Origin: Cyrtodaria siliqua
Lineage: Eukaryota; Mollusca; Bivalvia; Adapedonta; Hiatellidae
Reading direction: 5' to 3'
Assembly (NCBI GenBank): GCA_037043455.1
Contig: JAWPHD010007137.1
Coordinates: 33,501 to 97,500, forward strand
Length of the DNA stretch: 64,000 bases
The notes below the pieces were generated by a model. It saw nothing but the letters and a program-made list of their open reading frames with translations, searched no databases and was not told the origin of the DNA. Each line of letters starts with the position of its first letter. Positions within the stretch are counted from its first letter, which is position 1. Positions 1 to 11,521 of the stretch are shown here, piece by piece. Position numbers and translations under genes: made by a program.

Positions 1-460
1 TACCATCGACAAACTAGTGCATAACTTCAACAAACCAGTGCATATACATCTACGAACTTATCTAGATTTCAGTGAAATGAGCATTTAAGACAAATATAAA
101 TATTTCGGTACATACATGTACTACTACAGTATATCATTTAATTAAACAAGTATGAAAGAAACAGCATTTAGACAAAGATATTTAGAAGAAATGTAACAAC
201 ATCATATGCCATACAGTTTTCGCTATGACTAATTTAATAAAGGAAATAAACATATAAAACATAAAGCAACCTAAAGTCAAAGCTATCAGAGTTAAAAGCA
301 GTGAAGAAAATGTAACTTAACATTTGAAGCAAATGAACTATCATAAAAACACTGTGTTTGTTTATATTTTTAATGCCAATTCAATCCCGTGATGCAACTG
401 AACCCGCCAGGCACCTACAAACTAGCGTGTTGATATCTACAAACTCAAATTCGATTCACA
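1..460. other. AT-rich intergenic DNA
   Basis: No coding, repeat or RNA signal is visible here. The stretch is AT-rich with short homopolymer runs and stops in all frames. Confidence 0.5.
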
Positions 461-462
461 CT

Positions 463-1110
463 TTACCTACAGTGCTTATTGGTGGAACAGAACCCAATCA
501 TGGGCCTAGTTAGCCGAAGTTCCCCTGCACTGTATGCTCCAAAGCCTGCAAGACTCAGTGCATTACATGTGATGACTGCGACCAGTGGAAGCACAATAGG
601 TCTGACAACAACAGAACTCAGTGCCCTGGGTAAGAATGTAGAAAGCTGGACTTGCCCCCCAGTGCTTGAAACCAAATAACTCCAGCATTGTGTACTCTGT
701 ACCAGAAGCTGGTAGCAACTTGTCAACAAACCCGGGTCTCTTCGACAGCATATCTGATATTTTGCCGTCAACAAGAACCAGCACAAGCACAGAACCAGAC
801 AGTAACTCTACTTATGATAGTTTTAACCTGAGCTCACACATCCAGACCGCTTCACCAAAACTGAGAAACAACAGCATTTCCGATAAACAGAAGAATCTTA
901 GAACCTTGAACATCAATTTTCAAAGTCTCCGAAAGAAAGGCAAACTTCTCGGTCATTATTGAAGATACTGATCCTGATATCATCATTGGTACTGAGACAT
1001 GGCTAGAAAGCGACATAAAGTCCTCAGAGATCTTACCATTCAACTTGGCTACGATATACAGCGCAGAGACAGATCTAATGACCCACACAGCGGTGTTATT
1101 ATTGCAGCAA
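463..1110 (+). mobile_element. LINE 5' remnant: PHD-like finger plus start of APE endonuclease
   Basis: A broken non-LTR retrotransposon in several frames. From about 527 a Cys cluster reads CTVCSKAC..QCITCDDCDQW, which resembles the PHD-type finger found at the start of some invertebrate CR1-like LINE proteins. It is interrupted by an in-frame stop before the next Cys. From about 895 another frame reads LRTLNINFQSLRKK, then after a frameshift PDIIIGTETWL and HSGVIIAA. This is the typical opening of an apurinic/apyrimidinic endonuclease domain, with the Asn and Glu of the active site visible. The endonuclease is cut off after about 75 residues, where SINE-tail sequence begins at 1111. No reverse transcriptase follows. 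It is a dead fragment; the superfamily (CR1-like) is an inference. Confidence 0.75.
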
Positions 1111-1178
1111 TCGACCGTCATATATAACCTTACATGTGTTGAAAACGACGTAAAATACCATACAAACAAACAAAATTG
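1111..1178 (+). mobile_element. SINE 3' tail fragment
   Basis: The sequence from TCGACCGTCATATATAACC to the CAAACAAACAAA tail matches, on the other strand, the 3' part of the complete SINE at 2060-2304. Only the tail is present, with no tRNA-related head. It abuts the truncated LINE exactly, so the LINE was cut by this insertion or by a deletion at its edge. Confidence 0.75.
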
Positions 1179-1727
1179 CAGCAAAGAAGCAAATATCTAT
1201 GACGTTTCCAGGAATTCTCAGCAAAAAAAGTGCATTCTTAGGAACAAATGTAACTTCCTTTCACCATTGAAACAAATTTTACTTGGCGCGCTAAATTCTA
1301 ACTAAGGAATATTAACTTAACAAAGGTATATGATTGAACAAACCAATATTAAAAATATGTATTTTGGTATAAGTTACCTTCATCTCTGAATGGTTATGGA
1401 AATTGCATGATGATTCTGGTAAATTGTATCACTAAATTAAGGAAAAAAAGGATGTCCGAATTTTCCCTACAAAAACAACCAGTCGAGAAAACTCGGACAG
1501 TTGCTTTTTTGCTTTTCCTTAATCTATTTTATTGCACTATGAAGGCCATTGCGCGTTTTTATACTTTTGCGATAATCGTTATTAGACTGATAATTTCTAA
1601 GTTTATGCATCATCTTGATTAACAAAAGTTACATATGCGGCAACCTGATAACTCAGTTAAATAAATCTATATGATAGCTGATAAAGGTAGGGCTATTTAA
1701 GGATTATACTATGTCATTGCCTGTACC
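1179..1727. other. AT-rich DNA, nothing recognised
   Basis: Short chance open frames only. No repeat relation to other parts of the window was noticed. Confidence 0.4.
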
Positions 1728-1731
1728 TTAA

Positions 1732-2329
1732 AGGGGTTGATGCACTATTTTCAAACAATGTTTATTTCAAAGGGCTCTGAAAAATGAAAAAAGCTGAAAG
1801 AAAATGCGATGAAGAATAAAGGGGGTATGACCTATCGAGCATTTGCAAAGAAACACAAATGGAGAAATCGCTGGAAATGAAAAATATTATACATTTTACA
1901 TCTGTATATTTATTTTTAATCAATTTGCAGTGATTTTCTTTGCCTTATAGTATATATAACAGGTCATATCTCATTTATTTACCATGGCATTTTGATAATT
2001 CTTTCAGTTATTTTTAAGGTTGTCAGAGCTCTTTTAAATAAATATTGTTTGAAAATAGTTTTTGTTTGTATGGTGTTTACGGCATTTTCAACACATTTAA
2101 GGTTATATATGACGGTCGATTTTTTGTGGTGGAGGCAGACCACCCGCTTTTCCTGGGTAGAACCAGTACTGTACACCTCCCGCCATCCGTAAGAATCGAC
2201 ACTACCTCACTTACAAGTCGAGCTCCCAGTGGGATTCGAACCCGCAGCGGTGAGAGGCGAAGGTTTACAATGCAACGTCGTTAACCATTCGGCCACGGAG
2301 ACGCGTTTGAAAATAGTGCATCAACCCCT
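1732..2329. mobile_element. TTAA-type MITE with 37-bp TIRs, split by a SINE
   Basis: The left end AGGGGTTGATGCACTATTTT (from 1732) is repeated as its reverse complement at 2329 reading inward, and the match continues through CAAACAATGTTTATTT. The right arm is interrupted by the SINE at 2060-2304. The left flank is TTAA (1728-1731) and the right flank TCAA (2330-2333), so a TTAA target duplication with one change is likely. The interior shares phrases such as CATTTGCAGTGATTTTCTT and GATAATTCTTTCA with the TTAA MITE at 49498-50049, so the two belong to one family. Non-autonomous; piggyBac or Kolobok type by target site. Confidence 0.8.
2060..2304 (-). mobile_element. Complete tRNA-derived SINE, minus strand
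   Basis: Read on the minus strand, the head begins GCGTCTCCGTGGCCGAATGG, a tRNA-Ser/Leu-like start with a pol III A box (TGGCCGAATGG, plus-strand 2285-2296). It has a good B box (GGTTCGAATCCC, plus-strand 2231-2242). A unique body follows, then the tail ending in AAACAAACAAA. The element is flanked by a perfect 13-bp target duplication, GTTTGAAAATAGT, at 2047-2059 and 2305-2317. The insertion sits in the right arm of the MITE 1732-2329 and must be younger than it. Partial copies of the tail occur at 1111-1178 and near 31250-31305. Confidence 0.9.
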
Positions 2330-2631
2330 TCAATTATAGCTGAAAACAAATCAGCAATCAAGTCCCATCCGTTAGTAGTCTATTATGATCTGAATCTGCA
2401 AATATTTATTCTAGCCTAAATGATTTATTACTGGCATTTCAACGTTTTGACGAGAATACATGGACACTGGTTCTATGCCTACATCCGTAGCAGTATGTCT
2501 ATTAAAAGATATCTGATCATGACAAACTCTACAACTTAATCTTTTCATTAAGTCATTAGTGTTAAAATATCCATCCACATCTGCAAATATTAAACGATGG
2601 GAATAGGAGAAGAAAAAAGACAACTTAGATA

Positions 2632-3158
2632 GAGGGTCCCAAAGGGGTTTTGCGTGAAATCGTGATCGGGGTGTTTTTAAAAACGTGACACGTGAATAAA
2701 CAATATTTTTGCGTGATTGCGTGAACATTATATCAGCGTGATCCGTGATTTTGGTCTTGGTAAAACGTGATCGCGTGATATGGTGACGTGAAACGTGAAT
2801 TTTTAGTCCTTTTCAGTCTTTTTAGTGTCCCCCTCCTCCCAGGTATGTGAAATATTCTTTTTTTGTCATAACTTTTATACCACATGAGATACCAGAATGC
2901 TGTTGTCAATTTGAAAGCCTCAGAATACATCTGACGGCTCAAGTTTGTGTGTGATTGTGTGTGGGGTTTTTTTGTGTTTTTTTGTTGTTGTTGTTGCAAC
3001 CCACACATTGTACTAGAGAAGCTCGAGCCTATAGCACTTCACGTCTGCTCATCCACATTTAACGTGAAATGTGAAAGTTCTGCTATTTTCACGTGAAGAC
3101 GTGATCCTTGTTTTTATTTTACGTGATCACGTGAACACAACCCCCCTTTGGGACCCCC
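2632..3158. mobile_element. TIR DNA transposon (non-autonomous) with CGTGA-rich ends
   Basis: The left end GAGGGTCCCAAAGGGGTTTT and the reverse complement of the right end GGGGGTCCCAAAGGGGGGTT match. Both sides carry the 6-bp duplication TAGATA (2626-2631 and 3159-3164). Within about 200 bp of each end the pentamer CGTGA/TCACG recurs many times, as in ACGTGATCGCGTGA. These look like subterminal transposase-binding repeats. The middle holds GT/TTG simple repeat (2945-2995). No transposase is encoded. The superfamily is not certain. Confidence 0.8.
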
Positions 3159-3295
3159 TAGATAATGTTGTTTGCTCAGAATTAGTGTATACTCTTAATA
3201 AGAGTTATTTACTTTGTTAAATGATGTTTTATTAAAAAAGTTACATTTCCTATATTAAATTACAGAGTAGATGGTACAAATAAAGTTTGAAAACT

Positions 3296-4027
3296 AGAGA
3301 GGAAACAAGAAATATCACTGTAAGTGATAAATGCCCCCAAAGTGTCCTTTGACCTCAAAGTATGACCTTGACCTTGGAGCCATGGACCTGGATTTGTGCA
3401 CGACACCTCATTTGGTTGTGGTGAGCACTTGTGCCAAGTTATTTGAAAATCCGTCCAAGCATGCATCGAGTTATTGACTGGACACAATTTGAACTTTGAC
3501 CGCTAAATGTGACCTTGACCTTGGGGCCACAGGCCTGGATTTTGTACGCGACAAATCGTCTTGTTGTGGTGAGCACTTGTGCCAAGTTATTTGAAAATCC
3601 GTCCGTGAATGCCAGAGTTATTGACCGGACACAATTTGACTTTGGACCTCCAAGTGTGACCTTGACCTTGAGGACCTGGGTTTTGCGCCCGACACATCAT
3701 CTTGTTATGGTGATCACTTGTGCTAAGTTATTTAAAAATCCCTGCAGGGGTTGTGACGTTACGGTCCGGACACGAAATTGCGTACCTGTTGTTACCTATG
3801 AACTTCAAGTGACCTTGACCTTTGAGGTACGGACCTGGGTTTTGCGCGCGACACATTGTCTTGTTATGGTGATCACTTGTGCCAAGTTATTTAAAAATCC
3901 CTGCTGGGGTTGTGAAGTTACAGTCCGGACACAAACTTCGGAATGACGGACAGACAGAATCCGGACAAGGACAGACAGAATCCGGACGGACGGACGGACG
4001 GTGCGATTGCTATATCGGGGGCATAAA
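3296..4027 (+). mobile_element. Pearl-like element A: 4 core repeats of about 150 bp plus ACGG/ACAG microsatellite
   Basis: Four diverged tandem units (GTGAGCACTT or GTGATCACTT anchors at 3421, 3569, 3710 and 3869) are followed by a GACGGACAGACAGAATCC microsatellite run. Near the two edges lie ATGCCCCC (about 3330) and GGGGGCAT (about 4016), a short subterminal inverted pair. This architecture matches the pearl family described in bivalves, later related to Helitron/Helentron-type elements. Three units contain TGACCTTGACCTT, and the last has TGACCTTGACCTTTGA. The long open frame across the array is a by-product of the repeats, not a gene. Confidence 0.75.
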
Positions 4028-4800
4028 AACTAAATTGAAGTAAGCAGCGCAAAAAATATCAAAGTTTTGAAAAAGAGTACTGTACTGGTGTCCCACCACT
4101 TTTCGGCACATTTATAAGCTTTTAATAAACTAATATTTAAAATAGATGTCGTCGTTTCATTTACTACCACCATACGAAGGCGCAATAAACAATGACTTTA
4201 AAGTTGAATGTGGGAAACCCCACTAGAAACGTGGCTGTATTTAAGTACTGTGTAAAATGCGGATTCTTTGTCACCAACCCAAACAGTTTTCGTGATATTG
4301 TTAATAGCATTAAAACAAAGACATTCCCTTCATTTTAAATCCTATTTTTCCATTTCAACATTTTATGAACCAAGGCTAGTGATGTACAGTAAATATGCAC
4401 ACGTTACAACTTACTTCTTTGAGATTACAAATATCGACTTCACCTATTTTCAAAAAATAATAAAAAAAGTATGTTTTTGTTTTATTATTAAAATTGATAT
4501 GAAAAGGTTAATTGACTTAATATTTATGATGTAATGTGTCTGTTTTATAACAAAGGCAATTGCTGTTTTAAAATAACTTGTTATCCTCTGCTGTGCTATT
4601 TTAATTGAACATTTAATTGAGAACACAGTGTCCCTTTAATTTGATTGGTGTTTAAAGTTCCACTGACACCCTTTAAAATGCATATTGTTATATATTTTTA
4701 TATTTAAATCAATTAAGTGAATTGAATGGTAAAAAATAAAATAAAAAAAACTTTGAAAAAGAAATACTTGTAAAAACAACAGGTATATTTCCCTTCAAGA
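4028..4800. other. AT-rich DNA with an isolated TTAA-MITE-like end
   Basis: The only recognisable item is GTGTCCCTTTAA at about 4628-4639, the same right terminus as the TTAA MITE at 18245-18748, with no matching left end nearby. It may be a solo remnant. Confidence 0.4.
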
Positions 4801-4921
4801 TGGAGTTACCTCCCCTTCATGTTAATTTTGCCCTATAGATGGCACTCCACGCTGATGACGTAGATTCTGCCATGCGGAAATTTCCCTGTTGAGGTACAGA
4901 TACGATTTATCATAGACCTAC

Positions 4922-5017
4922 ATGGATTTATCATATAACTATTCTGACACAAATAACATGGAGCAAGAATTACTGGACAATGTGATCGAGTATGAGTTCG
5001 TTGTACAGCCGCACATG
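4922..5017 (+). CDS. 5' part of a coding exon split by transposon
   Basis: An ATG at 4922 opens a 32-codon frame ending ...EYEFVVQPHM at 5017, where the hAT-like terminus CAGGGCTC begins. The frame resumes in register at 18080 after the second ACATG. Removing the element and one ACATG copy gives a continuous frame through EFVVQPHM|YELLPVANQQ. The lead-in resembles the YxFxPYMxEP start of invertebrate proteins with a P2X7-type intracellular domain, but the diagnostic Cys-rich part is not in this exon, so that identity is weak. The uninterrupted frame and sensible composition support a real first coding exon, now broken. Confidence 0.5.
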
Positions 5018-5139
5018 CAGGGCTCAAGAAATTGGATAGCCCGACGCCCGGGGCTAGTCAAAATTGAAGTCGGGCTTGTGACAAATTCCATGCAGTTAGC
5101 CCGTCGGGCTAGTCCAAAAAAATAAATAAGAAATAAATC

Positions 5140-6202
5140 CCACTGCCTAAATTACACGATCTGTGTATAACAAACACACGCCAGTCAGGCACTTGTAATA
5201 AAACATCCCCCACATGTTTCATAATCTGTTAATTGCACTCCCTCAGATAATTCAATTAGCATTCGCCGCGGGTATCGGCGATTTTCAACATCAAAACATG
5301 CTGTAAGTCCATCCTCCAAGAACCTTAATTGACAGTCGGCTTTATCCAATCAATGGATGTGCAATATTTCAACTCGGGTCGATTAGCCAATGAAACCACT
5401 TTTTAAAAATACTACTGGTTGATCACATGTTCGTCACGTGGTCAGCTCAAAATGGCGGTACTGACTCAAACGATTACAAATAGGCCGATACAGAATCGCA
5501 ATCAACACAATCACGCTGATTTGTCGGCGACTTTTGATGAATCAAGAGACCATGGGCTTTTGATAATGGAAGCATGCTTTATATGAAACAGTTTTCTGTG
5601 AAAAGCGAAATATATCAATACTTAGATAACATTAAGAAATTCCTGACTCAGGGGAAAGAACTCCCGCGAAGTGAAATTGATTATGATACACGGAAATATA
5701 TGTAAAATAAATATCGATTTCTTTGTAAATTTTAAACACAGTTATTTTCTTATACAATTAACAGTTTATATTTATTTTCCAATGTATTTTGCCGATTAAA
5801 ATGCCTTCCTGGAGGAACTGGACTTGAAAACTTGTATCACTGTACACAATTTGTGGGTGGGGTAATGCTAAAAAAAAGCTGTCCTAAATTGTTCCATCTA
5901 ACCATTACTGAAAACGCAACTTAAACGTACAACAATTGGTCATGAGAAGATAAGAATTACTGAATTTTTAATTTTCTCGGTATTTAATGAATTATAATGA
6001 GTATCTGAATCCGTTAAATCAGAATCAGCTTGAACATAATGAGATGTCGTCAGCTGGGTATAAGTAATAGATAGAGACAGGTCTCAGTGAGCTGGTTCAT
6101 TTAAATAAATTTTAATAAAACGAGATATGTAAAAGTATTGCCAAACAAGATAAATGATTACTGACAAAGACAAAAATAAACAGACATTATTTTTAAGGCA
6201 AG
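5140..6202. other. Non-coding interior of the composite element
   Basis: No gene or repeat is recognised. The sequence is moderately AT-rich, with one ATGGCGG-type motif near 5450. Confidence 0.35.
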
Positions 6203-6877
6203 TAAAACAAGAGGTCAATGACCTTGAAGCTCTACTGATTGATTTTGATTTCAGGAAGTAGTCGCTACATACTGTTTTTTTGAAAATCTATTTTTAGCTG
6301 TGGTGGCCATCTTGAATTTCCGGCCGACCTGAAAATTTGCCAGGATCAATAAGACATCAAGAGCAACATTCGTGTGAAGTTTCATGAAAATCCGTCCAGT
6401 AGTTTCAGAGGAGTAGTCGCTACAAGTTTTCATTATATAACTCTATGTAAACAAAGATGGCCACTGACAGCCATGTTTAACATTGAATCAAAATAATGTT
6501 CGACTCGGATAACCATCATGTCATGCTGATCATTTTAGAAAAAGTCCCATATCAATATCTCTTATAGTTTTCAAGAAGTAGTCGCTACAAACTTATTTTT
6601 TAAAAATCTATTTTTAGCCATAGCGGCCATCTTGAATTTCCGGCCGACCTGAAATTTTGCTAAGATCAATTAGACATCAAGAGCAACATTCGTGTGAAGT
6701 TTCATGAAAATCCGTCAAGTAGTTTCAAAGAGTAGTCTCTACAAGTTATCTTTATATAACTCTATGTAAACAAACATGGCCACTGGCAGCCATGTTTAAC
6801 GTCGAATCAAAATAATGTTCGACTTGAATAACCATCATGTCATGCTGATCATTTTAGAAAAATTCCCATATCAATAA
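6203..6877 (+). repeat. Pearl-like element B, first array segment
   Basis: Starts with AGAGGTCAATGACCTTGAAG and AGCTCTACTGAT. It continues with half-units of about 155-166 bp, each opening with GTAGTCGCTAC (6258, 6412, 6578, then a variant at about 6732). Each carries CATCTTGAATTTCCGGCC or AAGATGGCCACTGGCAGCC. The same units resume at 13331 after an insertion. The element's right edge (ATCAGTAGAGCT, about 17940-17951) is the inverse of AGCTCTACTGAT, giving short subterminal inverted repeats as in Helentron-like elements. Confidence 0.75.
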
Positions 6878-6879
6878 CA

Positions 6880-7158
6880 TGAAAAATTTTGTTAATTTTA
6901 ATATTTGTCTATTATACTTACGACAACATTACAATTGCAAGATACTCAACTTGCCTTAATCCACGAACGGAAAAACTTCCCCAAATACCCTTCCCGGGAC
7001 TCCCGGCACCAAGGGCGCCGCCAAATACACCCGTACAAGCAAGAGTCACACAGAGTTACTTCCTCTTTCCGCAAATAAGTCCTAAATTAAGGAGGGGTGG
7101 GTAGTTAATGTTGTCGTAAGTATAATAGACAAATATTAAAATTAACAAAATTTTTCAT
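6880..7158. mobile_element. 279-bp palindromic-ended MITE
   Basis: The left arm ATGAAAAATTTTGTTAATTT..TAATATTTGTCTATTATACTTACGACAAC is repeated as its exact inverse at the right end (7108-7158). Its interior (about 6935-7075) equals, in reverse, the right subterminal part of the neighbouring large element (13145-13310). The two are members of one family sitting side by side. Confidence 0.75.
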
Positions 7159-8559
7159 ATTGGTCTATAGATAGCTTACGACAACATTACAATTGCGACT
7201 TTAACACAATGAGCTGGGGTGGTACAATGTAACCTGTTATGAGTGCCCGAATATGTAAAGGGGATTTGAACAACTCTGAACAACAAGTAACAAAGCACGC
7301 TCAAATCTGCTCTAATTACAAGAAATTAAAGCAGACGAGAGCATGAACCCAAGCAACTTACACTCACCATAGCGTAATCTGGGATCCTGACTGGCGATAC
7401 AGCCAGTAGGAGGAGCCTCTAAAAACTTCTTAGATGGGCAGATGAACGTTACAAGGTGAATATGGCAACCTCATAAGTCCTTCAATTCGTTCAAGGACAA
7501 TAAGTCCACCACCATCTAAAATTATAATCGGCAATTTCATGCTAATCCATGGAACAGAAAAATTTTTGTATTACATAGATCATTTAAATAAGTATCGACC
7601 CCCTGATTCAATACTTAAAATAACAGCTTCATAACTGAGCTGTAAATGTAACTATGAACACCAGATAACTGTGTGAAGCATAGAATACTATGAAACAATA
7701 CAATATGTATAAACCAAAGACCTTTGGAACATAGTGGTATGAAGTGCTTACAAACCAAGATAAGCAAAATAATAAATAAAACTGCAACCGATTTGTATGC
7801 CCAAAGTTACAGACTTGGGCAAGGCCAAGTCAGCTAACTGGCAGAGCAGCACAACCCCATGACTGACTGGGTAGTAAGAACTGGACCCAGTGAAAATTAT
7901 TTAAGATAGAATCTAACAAATAATTTGTGAATTTTAAGAATATAAAGGCTCTGACTTTAGTAGCCTTATTGGAGTTGCATTAGGTATACACCCAGACAAA
8001 ACCAAACAGATTGTTACTGGAATATCCCCAGAAGGGGTTAAACGAGATCCCTTTAGTAGCATGAGCCTGATGACACTTCAGTTCCTAGAATGGGCTCACT
8101 AAATCTGAGCCACAAGGCTAAAAGAAGATAGTCTAAAGGGTAGTCTATCTAAGATTAACCGAAAAGTTCAAAGGAGGGCCGGAGAACAGAAGTCAAACAG
8201 GCCAAAAAGAGCCACTTTAACTTCTAAGTATTCTAAACTAAGAAGGGGGAGTGATATAAGCTCAAAGTGGGAAACAAGAAAAAACCCAACTCCGACTGCG
8301 GTGGGAGTGTAAACAAACAATGCGTTACACTTATTCTAACCAGCTAGACCTCTGTGACCTCAGAGTAGCCCAGTGAAGGACCTCCTAGAGGTACAATTGT
8401 GTGAGCAACTATTACAGAAACTGAAGTCTGAAGATGTAGTTTGAATCGACAAACGTGAGGTTGCATACTGATTCCGAATGAATCAGTGGCAGAGGTAGAC
8501 TGTAAAACCTGATATAAACCCCGCTTAGGGAAGAAATCAAGATGGACAGAAGTGCTGCC

Positions 8560-8785
8560 CGTACGAACTGCGACGCCCGTAAAGCAGGCGTAATATTGAT
8601 AACTAAACCAGGCGTAATTTTGATGGTGACCAGGCGTACAGGTGGTTTTGATAAGAATGTAGAAACCAGGCGTAAAATGAGGCGTAATATGTAATTGAGT
8701 CCGTCTGGCCAAAAACCAGGCATAAATAAAACCAGGCGTAAATAGAGCCAGGCGTAAATAAACCAGGCGTAAATAATAAAAGAAT
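8560..8785 (+). repeat. Minisatellite of ACCAGGCGTAAAT units
   Basis: About nine imperfect copies of ACCAGGCGTAAAT. Early copies are spaced 20-45 bp apart, and the last four are close together from 8714 to 8782. Confidence 0.75.
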
Positions 8786-8886
8786 TTATTTATTCAGGGC
8801 AACACACCTAGTTAGTGAACAAACCTACCATGTGGCCCTCTAAGCCAAACTGAGAGATCCTTAGACATGCATTTAGGGCAGCTCTA

Positions 8887-9030
8887 CGAAACCCCTAGAC
8901 CACGGCAGAATGTCCCCTTGAATGTGGCTGTGTATGGGCACGCACCCCCCCCCCCCCCCTTGTTCTGACCAAGGCAGAATGTCACCTTGAATGTGGTTGT
9001 GCACACGCATTCACCCGCAAATCTGTGTTC
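8887..9030 (+). repeat. Duplicated segment with 18-bp poly-C
   Basis: Two copies of a GGCAGAATGTCMCCTTGAATG segment (about 8903 and 8971) follow one another, the first ending in a run of C at 8946-8960. Short local duplication; no function proposed. Confidence 0.55.
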
Positions 9031-10110
9031 TAGTAAAAGATCTAGCCGAAAAGAAACTGTGTTTCCATACGAATGTGGCATATAGAACCAATAAATAAAT
9101 AGATGCCAGATGTATCTCAAACTGCCTGAAGGAAAGACTTCAAAAAGAGAAGTCCGGCTCTTATGGCATAATTAATGTACGGATTAGAAGCCGGGTCTAA
9201 CAATAGTATAGCCTACCATAATGTTAGGAACTTACTCATACTGATAGACCTACTCTCTAAACTGATAGAAAACAAGGAGAATGTATCCTGGTTCTAGCAA
9301 TATTAAACAGGAGGGGGTATGAAAAACAAATACGCCAACTATCATCAGTACCCCTAGGGCTAATGGAGAACGAACCCTGGCACTACAGCCCATTAACTGT
9401 ATGACTGTATGGAGAAGTGGGAGGGGTAAGGAATCTAGAAACTGGACAATGATCTTAGCTGCAAGAAAAGGAGTGTTATGTCCTGCAACCGCATCTAATA
9501 AGCTACACAAGGAACGCAACCCCAGAGGTAAGAGATGAATGACGAAGAACTCCATCAGACAAGGCTTAGTCAGAGGAACCGCGAACAAACCCACTTAGGG
9601 TTGAGGATAGCGGCTTTGAAGCCGATTACTCCGAACTTACTGAAACTGCCTAACAGGTGTAAACCGGGGGCGGAGAGCAGCCCGTTGCTTGGCTGCCCGC
9701 TCATTAGTACCGTCGCCTTCACTTTGCAGCTCAGGCTCTGGAGGTACCCCGTGGAGATTTAAGCGGTACAGAAGGAGACCTTAATCAACCCTAGGGTAAT
9801 CCCAAAAACCCCACAGGTGTATCAGTGAGAAAACACGCATAATACACTCGTGCTAAGGCTCTGGTGAAAATAAGTTTTTCTAATAAGAAAATCCTTATAT
9901 TCACGACAAACCAAAAATGATTCTATTAATAACTTATTATGTACTCTAACCTTGATACTTAAGCAGCAAAACATAATGCGCTAAAACAGAGACGACAAAA
10001 TGTCAACAGCGGCATTATGTCTGTCGATATTTCACAAGTGAAACACAAACAATGAAATATAAGGTATATCATAATATCCACTAAAAAAAAACACAAAAAA
10101 AAAAACAACA
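9031..10110. other. Element interior, nothing recognised
   Basis: Short chance frames on both strands. An A-rich run at 10080-10120 precedes the tRNA-like segment and could be the tail of that minus-strand SINE. Confidence 0.35.
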
Positions 10111-10117
10111 AAAAACA

Positions 10118-10288
10118 ACAAGATGCCAGTTGTCTTTGTGGCTGGTATGGGACACGTAAAACCGGACTCCTCCCTTACAGGGCGAAAGCTCTATCAACTG
10201 AGCTAACCGGGACACCATCATAAAACAGAGGTGAGTGGCAGTGATATCAAGTAAGAGACTAACCACTCAGCCACGGAAGTCCCCCATA
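10118..10288 (-). mobile_element. Composite tRNA-like SINE, minus strand
   Basis: Read on the minus strand: GGGGGACTTCCGTGGCTGAG..TGGTTAG is a Ser/Leu-type tRNA head (rc of about 10262-10286). Then CACTGCCACTCACCTCTG joins a second tRNA-like unit, GTGTCCCGGTTAGCTCAGTT..GATAGAGC (A box, rc of about 10193-10215). The second unit's B box is degenerate (GGTTTTACGTG). An A-rich run lies just beyond the 3' side at 10083-10120, as expected for a retroposed tail. A dimeric or chimeric SINE is more likely than functional tRNA genes. Confidence 0.6.
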
Positions 10289-11521
10289 TCAACTTACCAG
10301 CAAAAGGAAGACTCAGCCAGCAACTGCATGTGCAAATGAATAAAACAGCATCTGCCACTGTAATTAATTTATATAACTTACCTCAAAAAAGGTGGTGATA
10401 TACATGTACATAGATATCATTAACTTTTCAAATTAGAGGCACACAGAGCAAAGTAGCCGGGTATTAGATAGATACTAGTATACAATATTAGTAAAAGTAT
10501 TCATATTAGCCTGGTAGAAAGGTTTAAGTAGCAGGGCGAATTAACCGCCTACCTCTTAATGACACCCCTTGATATAAATACTACCGACGCTAAATAAAAT
10601 AAATGCTCATATACCTGCAAGTCTGATGAGCATAATCCATAGACTGGCAATAATCATCTTAGTCCTGCCACAAACAGTACTCAACAAGGCGATAGGACAA
10701 GTTGAATTAGGTGTCCTGATAAGGAAAACCATATACAGAAAGAAATAAACTGATTTACTTCTTAAGACTGTGGCTACAATTAACGCTGAAACCTATGCAC
10801 GTTATGGCGAAGGCCATGAATTCTTACCCTAATCATTAGAGTATGACGGAGAAGCCGTAGTCACTTACATCATCCTTGATATTCTTGTGACGGAACTCGA
10901 CAGCAGGTATCGACTTCTATCGAGGTTACCTGCAAAACAAGTTCTGTAGTTAAGTCCGTAAGGACAGAAAAGAACAAAGTAATTCACTAAGAATCTTTAG
11001 TTTAAGACAAGTATCAGATTCCTGTAGTGGTTATAAAGCAAACCATGAGAGGAAATACTTTAAATTGAATACTCTTAACGCTTTTTGTAAACGCCGAGAT
11101 ATTCAAAGATATAAAAGCATTAAATAAGTTTCTAAAATCGAGAACATAGGTAGACAATGCTTAAGAAGTGTTTACAAATGTTGCAACAACTTGGAAAAAA
11201 GGGTAATTCTGTTCGACAAAAGAATGAATTCTATTTGAGAATAGAATACCACCAGGCCTGCTATTAATCAGAATCAGAGATAAGACTTCGATAATTTACC
11301 TTCTCTGATGTAGATGGCCTGTATAGAGCGCCCTGTCAGTAGGAAGATATGACTTCCCTATGAATTAAAAAGGCCTTTCCCAGTAGGGAGCACCGTCTAG
11401 GAAAGTATGATTTCCTAAAGAGGTCTCAGTCCTATTGATGGTAAGTGTTTCTGACACCACACTGAAAAGGAAGAACAAGGAAAGTGTCTCTGACACATTT
11501 TACTAGTATGTTAAAAGTATG

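Noticed and set aside
3509..3946. 145-codon open frame
   Set aside because: It follows the pearl-like core repeat (ILYATNRLVVVSTCAKLFEN repeated) and owes its length to the repeat period.
8344..8723. Two minus-strand frames of over 100 codons
   Set aside because: They overlap the ACCAGGCGTAAAT minisatellite and each other in different frames.
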